A DNA stretch of 64,000 nt from Polaribacter sp. (GTDB lineage Bacteria > Bacteroidota > Bacteroidia > Flavobacteriales > Flavobacteriaceae), in the NCBI GenBank assembly GCA_029245785.1, contig JAQWOR010000021.1:62001-126000 (forward strand), in the 5' to 3' direction. A program made the position numbers and the translations under genes. Position 1 is the first letter of the stretch. Each line of letters begins with the position of its first letter. The notes beneath the pieces were generated by a model. It was given only the letters and a program-made list of their open reading frames with translations, had not been told where the DNA came from and did no database searches. Shown in pieces: positions 55,997 to 64,000 of this stretch.

Positions 55997-56464
55997 TTAT
56001 TTCCAGGTATTTCCTTTCAGTTCTATAACTGCTTTTAAAATATCTCTCTGGCTAATCTGCCCTACTAATTTCCCTTCTTCTACGATAGGAAAACGTCTCC
56101 GTTTAGACTCCAAAAAAATGTTTATTGCGTCAAAAACATTCATGGTGCCATCAATTGTTTTTACTTCTTTTACCATCGTATTCTCTACCGTTTGCTCTTG
56201 GTTTAAGGGCATATTGTAATACCTGCTGTCCGAAATTCGTTTCATACAATCTCCTTCAGAGATGATTCCAATCAATTCGTTTTGTTTATTGACAACGGGG
56301 CCTCCAGAAATTTTATGTGTTATCAATGTGTGTATTACATACTCTATAGAGTCGTCTGGCTTAAAAGTAATGAGTTTACGAGTCATATAATCTGAAACTA
56401 AAATAGGTGTATTTTCAGATTCTTGCTGTAATGTTCTTTTACCTTGAAAGTTAATAATTCCCAT
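55997..56464 (-). CDS. CBS-domain pair protein
   Basis: The protein has 155 residues from MGIINFQGKRTLQQ (a 13-codon longer frame is rejected). Two CBS motifs span about 20-85 (VSDYMTRKLITFKPDDSIEY, then VVNKQNELIGIISEGDCMKR) and about 95-150 (FPIVEEGKLVGQISQRDILKA). Stand-alone CBS pairs bind adenosine nucleotides as energy sensors. The partner is unknown. Confidence 0.88.
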   Translation of the reverse strand: MGIINFQGKRTLQQESENTPILVSDYMTRKLITFKPDDSIEYVIHTLITHKISGGPVVNKQNELIGIISEGDCMKRISDSRYYNMPLNQEQTVENTMVKEVKTIDGTMNVFDAINIFLESKRRRFPIVEEGKLVGQISQRDILKAVIELKGNTWK

Positions 56465-56703
56465 AATCATTAATTTTAGTCTTCTAAAGTTACTAATTTT
56501 CAACCTTTTAAAATTAAATAGTTGCTTATTTTTTTAATTTTAGTACATTTATAGCCAATTACTCGATCTAAGAAGTTATTTATTCTCGATATCAAAATAT
56601 TCCCTCCTCTAGTCAAACTATCAGAACAATCGTTTTTTTGCTTATCACCCATAGGCTCAAACAGGTCGTTTCAAATAAATCAAACTCAAAAAATTAACCT
56701 TTA

Positions 56704-59001
56704 ATGAAAAAATACGCGTCTCTACTTTCCATTCTGCTGATTACAGCCGTTATTTACTGGAGCTTTTCTGACATGAAACCTTCTGTAAACTCAAAAAAAA
56801 CAGCTTCAGAAACTGAATTCTCTCTAAACAGTGCATTGGTTCACTTAAAGAAGATCAGTCAAAAAACACATTATGTTGGTTCTCAAGAACACAAAGTAGT
56901 GCAAAATTACATTGTAAACGAGCTTAAAAAACTAGGGTTAAACCCAGAAATACAACAACAGGTTGCGGTTAATTCTAAATGGCTTGCCGCAACAAATACA
57001 GAAAACATTCTTGCAAAAATTAAAGGAACCCATACAGGAAAAGCACTCTTGTTATTAACACATTATGACTCTAGTCCACATTCTTCTTTAGGAGCGAGTG
57101 ATGCGGGTTCTGGAGTGGTGACTATTTTAGAAGGACTCAGGGCTTTTTTAGCAAACAATAAGCAACCAAAAAATGACATCATCATTTTAATTTCCGATGC
57201 AGAAGAATTGGGGTTGTTAGGAGCAAAGGCTTTTGTTGACACGCATCCGTGGGCAAAAGAAGTTGGGTTGGTCCTAAATTTTGAAGCACGTGGAAGCGGA
57301 GGTCCAAGTTATATGTTGATGGAAACCAATGGGAAAAACGGAAAACTATTGTCTGAATTTATAAAGGCCAAACCCAATTACCCTGTAGCAAGTTCATTAA
57401 TGTATAGCATCTATAAAAAACTACCTAATGATACCGATCTAACGGTTTTTAGAGAAAATGCAAACATCAATGGTTTTAATTTTGCTTTTATTGGCGATCA
57501 TTTTGATTATCATACAGCACAAGATTCTTATGAAAGGCTAGATAGAGAAACCTTGCTACATCAAGCGGATTATTTTACAACCATGTTGAATTATTTTGCC
57601 TATTCTGATCTCCAAAACTTAGAGAGCAATCAAGATTTAGTCTATGTAAATTTTCCATTTATAAAATTATTGAGCTATCCTTTCTCATGGATTTTTCCAA
57701 TGTTAATTATCGCTATTATTCTTTTTATAGGGTTGTTAATCCTCGGAATTGCGTTGAATAAAATTACCCTCAAAGGACTCTTAAAAGGAGGGATTCCTTT
57801 TCTAGTTTCTTTACTTTTATGTGGAGGTGTTTCCTTCGGGTTCTGGAAATTATTGTTGGTCATTCATCCACAATACCAAGATATTTTACATGGATTTACC
57901 TACAACGGATATCTATACATTAGCGCTGTTGTTTTTTTAAATCTATGGATCTTACTAAAAATTTACAGTCCTTTTTACAAAGATGAAAAACCGATAAACT
58001 TGCTTATTGTGCCTATTTTTATCTGGCTAATCATCAATTTTTATGTCTGGAAATATTTACAAGGCGCAGGGTTTTTTATCATTCCTGTACTCAGTGCGTT
58101 GCTTATTTTAACCATCGCTATTTTTAGAAATCTCAACAGGAAATTTACTCCTTTTCTATTTACAATTCTTTCAATTCCTACACTTTATATTTTTGCGCCT
58201 TTGGTAAAAATGTTTCCTGTTGGTTTGGGCTTAAAAAGCTTATTTATCAGTGCCGTTTTTATTGTTTTATTATTTGGTTTATTAACGCCTATTTTTATTC
58301 GTAAAAAAGCAACTAATCGCCTCCGAAAAACCGCTGGATACTTAACCTTTTTGTGTATTGGTTTAGCAACTTACAATAGCGGTTTTTCTGTTGATCATAA
58401 AAAACCAAACAGCTTGGTGTATGTACAAAACTCCAACACTAAAACGGCTTATTTTGGCACATACAACAACGTTTTAGACAGCTATACCAAACAAATTTTT
58501 AACAAAAACGACACCATTGCTGAAACTGAAACTACATCAACCACAAGCAAGTACAACACTCGCTTTAAGAAGTACAAAAAAACAGTTTTTAAAAACATCT
58601 CAACCGCAGTTATTACTATACAAACAGATACAATTATTGCTCACCAACGGCATATAGAATTACTGATTACACCGCAGCGAAAAATTAATAAATTAGAATT
58701 TCGCACCAAAAACAAAGTTACCTTTAATCAACTTAAAATAAACGGTGTGTTTTTAGAAAAAGTTCCTTTTTCTACACGAAAAGGGGCCTTTTTAACCTAT
58801 TCTTTTGGAAACCTAGACAGTAAATTAGCACTTTCTTTTTCTGTTAAAAAAGAAAGCAATCTCGAAATCGTTCTCAAGGAAATATCCTATGATTTACTAA
58901 GCAACCTTCAATTTGACTTACAACCAAGAACGGCAGAAATGATGCCCATGCCTTTTGTTACAAATGATGCTATTATTTGCATCCAAGAAATAAATCTTTA
59001 A
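56704..59001 (+). CDS. Membrane-bound M28 family aminopeptidase
   Basis: This 765-residue protein has an N-terminal anchor (YASLLSILLITAVIYWSF), a zinc aminopeptidase domain (about 40-310) with LTHYDSSPHSS, GASDAGSGVV, SDAEELGLLG, NFEARGSGGP and GDHFDYHTAQD supplying the ligands and catalytic Glu. About eight transmembrane helices (about 325-560) and a C-terminal periplasmic domain follow. The layout resembles ERMP1-like peptidases. A terminator follows. Confidence 0.88.
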   Translation: MKKYASLLSILLITAVIYWSFSDMKPSVNSKKTASETEFSLNSALVHLKKISQKTHYVGSQEHKVVQNYIVNELKKLGLNPEIQQQVAVNSKWLAATNTENILAKIKGTHTGKALLLLTHYDSSPHSSLGASDAGSGVVTILEGLRAFLANNKQPKNDIIILISDAEELGLLGAKAFVDTHPWAKEVGLVLNFEARGSGGPSYMLMETNGKNGKLLSEFIKAKPNYPVASSLMYSIYKKLPNDTDLTVFRENANINGFNFAFIGDHFDYHTAQDSYERLDRETLLHQADYFTTMLNYFAYSDLQNLESNQDLVYVNFPFIKLLSYPFSWIFPMLIIAIILFIGLLILGIALNKITLKGLLKGGIPFLVSLLLCGGVSFGFWKLLLVIHPQYQDILHGFTYNGYLYISAVVFLNLWILLKIYSPFYKDEKPINLLIVPIFIWLIINFYVWKYLQGAGFFIIPVLSALLILTIAIFRNLNRKFTPFLFTILSIPTLYIFAPLVKMFPVGLGLKSLFISAVFIVLLFGLLTPIFIRKKATNRLRKTAGYLTFLCIGLATYNSGFSVDHKKPNSLVYVQNSNTKTAYFGTYNNVLDSYTKQIFNKNDTIAETETTSTTSKYNTRFKKYKKTVFKNISTAVITIQTDTIIAHQRHIELLITPQRKINKLEFRTKNKVTFNQLKINGVFLEKVPFSTRKGAFLTYSFGNLDSKLALSFSVKKESNLEIVLKEISYDLLSNLQFDLQPRTAEMMPMPFVTNDAIICIQEINL

Positions 59002-59003
59002 TA

Positions 59004-59041
59004 AAAAACCCATCAGATAAAAATTTTTCTGATGGGTTTTT
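59004..59041. terminator. Bidirectional terminator, M28 peptidase and pyk
   Basis: Fourteen-base arms (AAAAACCCATCAGA and its complement at 59028-59041) enclose a 10-base loop, with T runs on both strands, between two convergent genes. Confidence 0.9.
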
Positions 59042-59062
59042 GTATGCACTTCGTTTATTCTC

Positions 59063-60490
59063 TTATTTTATTTCCGTAATACGCAAAGTATTTACCATTC
59101 CTTTAGCTTTTACAGGCATTGCTGTTAAATTAATTACATGATCTGACGCCTTTAAGAAACCTTTTGTTTTAGCAATGTTATTGATGTCAACAACGGTATC
59201 ATCTGTACTTACATTTCTGTTGTAATAAAAAGATTTTACACCCCATAGCAAGCTCATTTTACTTAAAATTCTACGCTCTGATGAAAACACCAAAACATGA
59301 GCTTTTGGTCTCCATGCAGAAATTTGAAATGCTGTATACCCACTATTTGTCAAGGTAGAAATTGCAGCTGCATCAATATCATTTGCCATTAGTGCGGCAT
59401 GATGACATATTGCTTTTGTCATAAAACGATCTGTTCTAATATGTGGTGGTGCCTGAGGAACCTTAATCAATGGAGAATCTTCTACGCTTCTAATAATTTC
59501 TGTCATCTTTTGAATTACTTTTACTGGATGGGCTCCAACTGAAGTTTCTCCAGATAACATTACGGCATCTGCTCCGTCCATAATAGAGTTGGCAACGTCA
59601 TTTACTTCTGCTCTCGTAGGTACTGCATTGGTAATCATCGTTTCCATCATTTGAGTGGCAATAATTACTGGAATTCGTGCTGTTTTTGCTCTCTGAACGA
59701 GTCTCTTTTGAATTAATGGCACTTCTTGCATTGGTATTTCAACGCCTAAATCTCCACGGGCAACCATCAAAGCATCACAATATGGAATTAAAGCATCGAG
59801 GTTTTCTACAGCTTCTGGTTTTTCAATTTTTGCGATTACAGGAACTCTATGCGACGAATTTTGTTTAATCAAGTCGTGTAGTTTTCTTAAATCTTCTGGG
59901 TTTCTAACAAATGAAAGTGCCATCCAATCTACATGTTGTTCTAAAGAAAAAATGGCATCTTTCATATCTTTCTCTGTCAATGCAGGTAAAGATATGTTCG
60001 TGTTTGGTAAATTCACTCCTTTTTTAGAGGATAGCACTCCGCCAACCAAGACCTTTGTTTTAACTGCTGTTTTTTTATCTGTACTGATTACTTCAAACAT
60101 CAATTTTCCATCATCTACTAAGATGTGTTCTCCTGCTTTAACATCTCTAGGGAAATTCTGATACGTCATAAAGGCTTTTTCAGAAGTACCCTCACATTCT
60201 TCTGTTGTAAAGGTAAACGTTGCTCCATTTTTTAAAACCACACCGTCTCCCATAACACCAACGCGCAATTTTGGACCTTGTAAGTCGGCCAGAATAGCCA
60301 CGTTAACATCTTTTTCTTTGTTGATCTCTCTAATGTCTTTTATTCGATCTTTTACATTTTGATAGTCTGCATGTGAAAAATTTATACGAAAAACATTGAC
60401 TCCTGCCGTCACCATTTTATCTAAAATAGCTTTGGTATTTATTGCAGGGCCTAAAGTGGCTATAATTTTGGTTTTTTTATTATCTGGCAT
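59063..60490 (-). CDS. pyk: Pyruvate kinase
   Basis: This 475-residue enzyme has the N-terminal KTKIIATLGPAINTK, the PK signature region IPVIAKIEKPEAVENLD (about 217-233) with the catalytic Lys, and MVARGDLGVEIPMQEVPLIQ. It makes ATP and pyruvate from phosphoenolpyruvate. It is the last gene of acpP-fabF-rnc-IPExxxVDY-pyk, 2 bases after the gene before it. Confidence 0.97.
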   Translation of the reverse strand: MPDNKKTKIIATLGPAINTKAILDKMVTAGVNVFRINFSHADYQNVKDRIKDIREINKEKDVNVAILADLQGPKLRVGVMGDGVVLKNGATFTFTTEECEGTSEKAFMTYQNFPRDVKAGEHILVDDGKLMFEVISTDKKTAVKTKVLVGGVLSSKKGVNLPNTNISLPALTEKDMKDAIFSLEQHVDWMALSFVRNPEDLRKLHDLIKQNSSHRVPVIAKIEKPEAVENLDALIPYCDALMVARGDLGVEIPMQEVPLIQKRLVQRAKTARIPVIIATQMMETMITNAVPTRAEVNDVANSIMDGADAVMLSGETSVGAHPVKVIQKMTEIIRSVEDSPLIKVPQAPPHIRTDRFMTKAICHHAALMANDIDAAAISTLTNSGYTAFQISAWRPKAHVLVFSSERRILSKMSLLWGVKSFYYNRNVSTDDTVVDINNIAKTKGFLKASDHVINLTAMPVKAKGMVNTLRITEIK

Positions 60491-60492
60491 AG

Positions 60493-60963
60493 TTAAAAAA
60501 TTAAAAAATCTTTCGATTTTAGTGTCATTGGGTTAATTGTGTAAGAGGTAATTACTTGACTTATAGCATTGATATTGTTGAGCGTTTTTACGATAAATTC
60601 TGCTTCAAAATCACCTTCTAATTTTAAGAAAAAATCAACTTTCTTTTTTTCTGGTATTAGGTAAGTAGTACTATCACCACTACTAAATAAGCCTGTTTTA
60701 ATGCCTTCTAACTGGTTCTTATATTTATTTTCAATTAGAAACCAATTGTGGTTAAATTTTCTATGTAAATGTTCATAAATAGAAAACGAGGCGTTGTTAT
60801 TCTTGTTTTCAAAATCTAAGCTATAGGTTGCTTTTGAAAATTTTGTGTTTATATTTTTATTTAAAGAGTACGCTAGCTTAAATCCTTCTAATGCTGTATG
60901 TATCCCTATTAGGGTGTAATTATTATCAGAAAAATCATCTAATTCTAACGAGTGAGTTTGCAT
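60493..60963 (-). CDS. IPExxxVDY family protein
   Basis: This 156-residue protein carries the name-giving motif as IPEKKKVDF (about 103-111, Phe in place of Tyr). It is conserved in Bacteroidetes between rnc and pyk; function unknown. No signal peptide or other domain is seen. Tight spacing to pyk suggests cotranscription. Confidence 0.88.
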   Translation of the reverse strand: MQTHSLELDDFSDNNYTLIGIHTALEGFKLAYSLNKNINTKFSKATYSLDFENKNNNASFSIYEHLHRKFNHNWFLIENKYKNQLEGIKTGLFSSGDSTTYLIPEKKKVDFFLKLEGDFEAEFIVKTLNNINAISQVITSYTINPMTLKSKDFLIF

Positions 60964-61098
60964 ACTTTCTACACTAAAAAATGGAACAGGCGGTTGCTGT
61001 TTTTAAAACAAAATTTATACCCTAATGAGGGCTAAATTACGGATTGTTTGGTAAATGTTAGTGATAAAATGACGAAATCGTTATCGTATAAAGTAGCA

Positions 61099-61836
61099 TT
61101 AAGAGCTTTTAATTTGATCTTGTAATGTAAAAAACACTCTTTTAGCAGCTTGTTCTTCTGCTTTTTTCTTGGAGGTTGCCCTACCTTTTGCTACAAACTC
61201 TCCATCAATACTTATTCTTACACTAAAGTGCTTGATATTTTCGTTACCAGAATCTTCATACGTATCAAAAAGATAATCTTTCTTTTGTTTCTGACACCAC
61301 TCAATAATAAGTCCTTTATAGCTCGTAACCTTTCCTTCTAATTTAGCAATATCTACGTACGGCACAATCACTTTTTCGTAAACAAATTTCTTAGCATAAT
61401 TGTAGCCTTTATCTAAATAAATAGCTCCTATTAAAGCTTCAAAAACATTGCCATAGATATTATCTCCTATATTTTTATCGGCACTATTTCTTTTTACAAA
61501 TTTTAGTAAATTTAAATCTCTTCCTAGTTCGTTTAAATGCTCTCTGCTCACTATTTTAGAACGCATTTGGGTTAGATACCCTTCGGTACCTGTTGGCACT
61601 TTTTTATACAAGTAAGAAGCAATAATAGATCCCAACATGGCATCTCCTAAAAATTCTAATCGTTCGTAATTAACAGGGGTTCCTTTTTCGTCTACCAATT
61701 TTAAAGACTTATGGGTAAAGGCCTTTTTATAGTAGTTTATTTTTTTTGGAGAGAATGATAGGAGTTGTTTTAATTCGTAATAAAAGACCTCGTCTTCTTT
61801 AGAGTGAGGCTTTACTATTTTACGAATAAAATTCAT
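61099..61836 (-). CDS. rnc: Ribonuclease III
   Basis: This 245-residue enzyme has the signature ERLEFLGDAMLGSIIASYL (about 59-77) with the metal-binding carboxylates, and a second acidic pair near VFEALIGAIYLDKGY. A C-terminal double-stranded RNA-binding domain (about 170-240, KKKAEEQAAKRVF) is complete. It processes rRNA and structured mRNAs. It lies 9 bases after fabF. Confidence 0.97.
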   Translation of the reverse strand: MNFIRKIVKPHSKEDEVFYYELKQLLSFSPKKINYYKKAFTHKSLKLVDEKGTPVNYERLEFLGDAMLGSIIASYLYKKVPTGTEGYLTQMRSKIVSREHLNELGRDLNLLKFVKRNSADKNIGDNIYGNVFEALIGAIYLDKGYNYAKKFVYEKVIVPYVDIAKLEGKVTSYKGLIIEWCQKQKKDYLFDTYEDSGNENIKHFSVRISIDGEFVAKGRATSKKKAEEQAAKRVFFTLQDQIKSS

Positions 61837-61845
61837 AGAAGAATG

Positions 61846-63096
61846 TTAATTCATTTTTTTTAAGGCTACACAGGCATTTTGTCCTCCAAATCCAAAAGTA
61901 TTGCTTATCGCAATTTTAACTTCTCTTTTTTGTGCTTTGTTAAACGTAAAGTTCAATTTAGCATCAATCGCCTCATCATCTGTAAAATGATTAATTGTTG
62001 GCGGAACAATTCCGTGTTGTATCGCTAATATTGAAGCAATCGCTTCAATAGCACCAGCAGCACCTAATAAATGCCCTGTCATTGACTTTGTTGAATTGAT
62101 GTTGATCTTGTATGCGTGCTCACCAAATACTTCTTTAATTGCTTTTGATTCTGCAATATCTCCGAGTGGAGTAGAAGTTCCGTGCATATTAATCGCATCT
62201 ACATCTTCTGGTTTTATACGGGCATCTCTTAAACAGTTGAGCATTACATTTCTGGCCCCCAATCCTTCTGGATGTGGAGCGGTAATGTGATGCGCATCAG
62301 AAGACATTCCTCCTCCAAGTACTTCTGCATAAATTGTTGCTCCTCTAGCTATAGCATGCTCGTATTCTTCTAACACAAGCGCTCCTGCTCCTTCTCCTAA
62401 AACAAACCCTTCACGGTCTTTGTCAAAAGGTCTCGAAGCTGTTTCTGGGCTATCATTTCTTGTAGATAGTGCATGCATTGCATTAAACCCTCCCATTCCA
62501 GCAATAGTTACCGCTGCTTCAGAACCACCAGTTACAATGGCATCTGCATGTCCTAAACGAATATAATTCAACGAATCTATAATCGCGTTTGAAGAAGATG
62601 CGCAAGCAGAGACTGTTGCAAAATTAGGTCCTCTAAAACCGTGTTTGATTGAGATTTGCCCTGGAGCAATGTCTGAAATCATTTTTGGAATAAAGAATGG
62701 ATTAAATCTTGGTGTACCATCTCCAGCCGAATAATTTAATACTTCGTTCTGAAAGGTTTCCAAGCCTCCAATTCCTGATCCCCAGATAACTCCAATTCTA
62801 TCAGGGTTATGATCTGTTGAATTTAATCCCGAATCAGCAATTGCCTCATCAGATGCAACCTCAGCGTATTGAGAGAAACGATCCATTTTACGGGCATCTT
62901 TTCTATTGATAAAATCGGTTGCTGTAAAGTTTTTTAATTCACATGCAAAACGAGTTTTGAACTTAGTAGCATCAAAATACGTTATAGGTGCGGCTCCGCT
63001 AACTCCGTTAACTAAGCCGCTCCAATATTCTTGTATATTATTACCAATTGGTGTTAATGCACCAAGTCCAGTTACTACAACTCGTTTTAATTGCAT
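61846..63096 (-). CDS. fabF: Beta-ketoacyl-ACP synthase II
   Basis: This 416-residue condensing enzyme has its catalytic Cys in TVSACASSSNAI (about 160-171) and the two His in NMHGTSTPLGD and STKSMTGHLLGAAG. It elongates fatty acids from acyl-ACP and malonyl-ACP. It starts 7 bases after acpP, its substrate carrier. Confidence 0.97.
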   Translation of the reverse strand: MQLKRVVVTGLGALTPIGNNIQEYWSGLVNGVSGAAPITYFDATKFKTRFACELKNFTATDFINRKDARKMDRFSQYAEVASDEAIADSGLNSTDHNPDRIGVIWGSGIGGLETFQNEVLNYSAGDGTPRFNPFFIPKMISDIAPGQISIKHGFRGPNFATVSACASSSNAIIDSLNYIRLGHADAIVTGGSEAAVTIAGMGGFNAMHALSTRNDSPETASRPFDKDREGFVLGEGAGALVLEEYEHAIARGATIYAEVLGGGMSSDAHHITAPHPEGLGARNVMLNCLRDARIKPEDVDAINMHGTSTPLGDIAESKAIKEVFGEHAYKININSTKSMTGHLLGAAGAIEAIASILAIQHGIVPPTINHFTDDEAIDAKLNFTFNKAQKREVKIAISNTFGFGGQNACVALKKMN

Positions 63097-63103
63097 ATAA
63101 AAA

Positions 63104-63340
63104 TTACTTTTTTGCTTCTTCTATATAGCTTACTGCCTGACCTACAGTTCCAATATTTTCTGCTTGATCGTCTGGTATTTGAATATCAAATTCTTTTTCG
63201 AATTCCATAATTAATTCAACAGTATCTAAAGAATCTGCTCCTAAATCATTTGTGAAGCTAGCTTCTGTTGTTACTTCGTTATCGTCTACGCCTAATTTGT
63301 CTACGATAATAGCTTTTACTCTTGATGCAATGTCTGACAT
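63104..63340 (-). CDS. acpP: Acyl carrier protein
   Basis: This 78-residue acidic protein has the phosphopantetheine attachment Ser in [15 protein letters not shown] (about 31-45). It is the first gene of the operon with fabF, as in most bacteria, and divergent from purN. Confidence 0.98.
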   Translation of the reverse strand: MSDIASRVKAIIVDKLGVDDNEVTTEASFTNDLGADSLDTVELIMEFEKEFDIQIPDDQAENIGTVGQAVSYIEEAKK

Positions 63341-63373
63341 AATTTTATAAGTTTTAAAAATTTAAAATCGATG

Positions 63374-63381
63374 CAAAAATA
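63374..63381 (-). promoter_or_regulatory. Putative acpP operon promoter (-7 element)
   Basis: On the minus strand TATTTTTG fits TAnnTTTG, 33 bases before the acpP ATG. No clear -33 TTG is seen at standard distance. Confidence 0.45.
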
Positions 63382-63517
63382 CGAATCTTATTATTTAATT
63401 CTAGCTTTTACATGAAAATTGTGAAATCTAAATTAAAAAAATTTCAGAAACTTTCTTTAAAGAAATGATTATTGTTAATAATTATTCTTTTTTTTGCAGT
63501 AACACAAATCAATTTAC

Positions 63518-64000
63518 ATGAAACGAATTGCTATTTTCGCCTCAGGATCAGGCTCTAACGCAGAAAATATCATTACTTTTTTTAATGCCTCCAAAACGGC
63601 TTTAGTAACCAAAGTATATTGTAATAAAAAGGAGGCATTTGTTTTTGACCGCTGTAAAAGATTGCATATTGACTGTGTTCTTTTTAGTAAAGACGACTTA
63701 TTTTCTTCAACCAGTATGATAAATCAGCTAAAAAACGACGTAGATTATATCATTTTGGCGGGGTTTTTATGGAAGGTTCCTACTGCCATCCTTCAGCAAT
63801 TTCCTGATAAAATCATCAACATTCATCCAGCATTGTTACCAAAGTACGGCGGCAAGGGAATGTACGGAATGCATGTACACAGGGCCGTAAAAGAAAACAA
63901 CGAAATTGAAACGGGAATTACCATTCATTATGTAACCGAAAATTATGATGAAGGTGCCATCATTTTTCAAGCCAAAACACCGATAGACAAAAAGGATACT
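63518..64000 (+). CDS. purN: Phosphoribosylglycinamide formyltransferase, 3' end outside window
   Basis: The first 161 residues are present. The N-terminal MKRIAIFASGSGSNAENII holds the phosphate-binding loop, and the active-site region is INIHPALLPKYGGKGMYG with catalytic His, then GITIHYVTENYDEGAII. It formylates GAR with 10-formyl-THF in purine synthesis. The family usually has about 190 residues, so about 30 are missing. Confidence 0.95.
   Translation, partial: MKRIAIFASGSGSNAENIITFFNASKTALVTKVYCNKKEAFVFDRCKRLHIDCVLFSKDDLFSSTSMINQLKNDVDYIILAGFLWKVPTAILQQFPDKIINIHPALLPKYGGKGMYGMHVHRAVKENNEIETGITIHYVTENYDEGAIIFQAKTPIDKKDT

Noticed and set aside
56465..56703. Possible small gene or RNA between the CBS gene and the M28 peptidase
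   Set aside because: AT-rich sequence without a coding frame, stable hairpin or clear promoter match.

Overview
The window is a low-GC chromosomal segment of a member of the Flavobacteriaceae (Bacteroidetes). The evidence is the AT-rich base composition, promoters of the flavobacterial TAnnTTTG type with almost no Shine-Dalgarno sequences, and family-specific gene sets: the bat aerotolerance operon, an acetyl/succinylornithine-type carbamoyltransferase, an IPExxxVDY protein, and the acpP-fabF-rnc-pyk block. The genus cannot be named from sequence alone; a marine genus such as Polaribacter or Tenacibaculum would fit. There is no prophage, large IS element or CRISPR array.

Layout. 1-8.1 kb: 3' end of an AddB-like nuclease gene, tRNA-Ala, a universal stress protein, a MATE exporter, an enoyl-CoA hydratase homologue, a 27-codon membrane microprotein, queD, pth, rplY and prs. 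8.1-9.4 kb: a rearranged locus around tRNA-Leu(CAA), with two tandem GIY-YIG nuclease genes, repeated 3' fragments of the tRNA and inserted palindromes. 9.4-15.6 kb: a GH109-like glycosidase, an M20 peptidase, a HupE/UreJ membrane protein, dCMP deaminase, a CtpA-type protease and LpxH. 15.7-24.2 kb: an eight-gene MoxR/DUF58/BatA-BatE aerotolerance operon. 24.3-32 kb: CvpA, a hypothetical protein, a TlpA-like thioredoxin, YraN, LD-carboxypeptidase, metG (with a palindrome inserted in its reading frame) and a large hypothetical protein.

32-54.5 kb is an amino-acid biosynthesis region. leuACDB (+ strand) converges on a compact minus-strand arginine cluster (GNAT-argG-argC-proC-argD-argF'-argB-argE-argH). 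Upstream of that is a minus-strand ilvD-ilvB-ilvN-ilvC-ilvA series followed by a GapN-like dehydrogenase. Together these encode nearly the whole Leu/Ile/Val pathway (no ilvE here) and the arginine route by acylated intermediates, with the head GNAT as a likely acylglutamate synthase.

The most notable regulatory feature is the 584-bp region upstream of ilvD. It holds two consecutive attenuators, each with a short ORF rich in Ile/Leu/Val codons followed by an intrinsic terminator. The second also has textbook competing pause and antiterminator pairings. The arginine operon leader is GC-rich and structured, and contains an Arg-rich short ORF, but that case is weaker.

55-64 kb: a tail-less SSB, a zinc-ribbon protein, a CBS-domain protein, a membrane M28 peptidase, then acpP-fabF-rnc-IPExxxVDY-pyk on the minus strand divergent from purN, which runs off the right edge.

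Interspersed small repeats are common: palindromes with CCTGCC/CCTGTC stems (including one inside metG), and longer inverted repeats with GTCATTC ends sitting between genes of operons.
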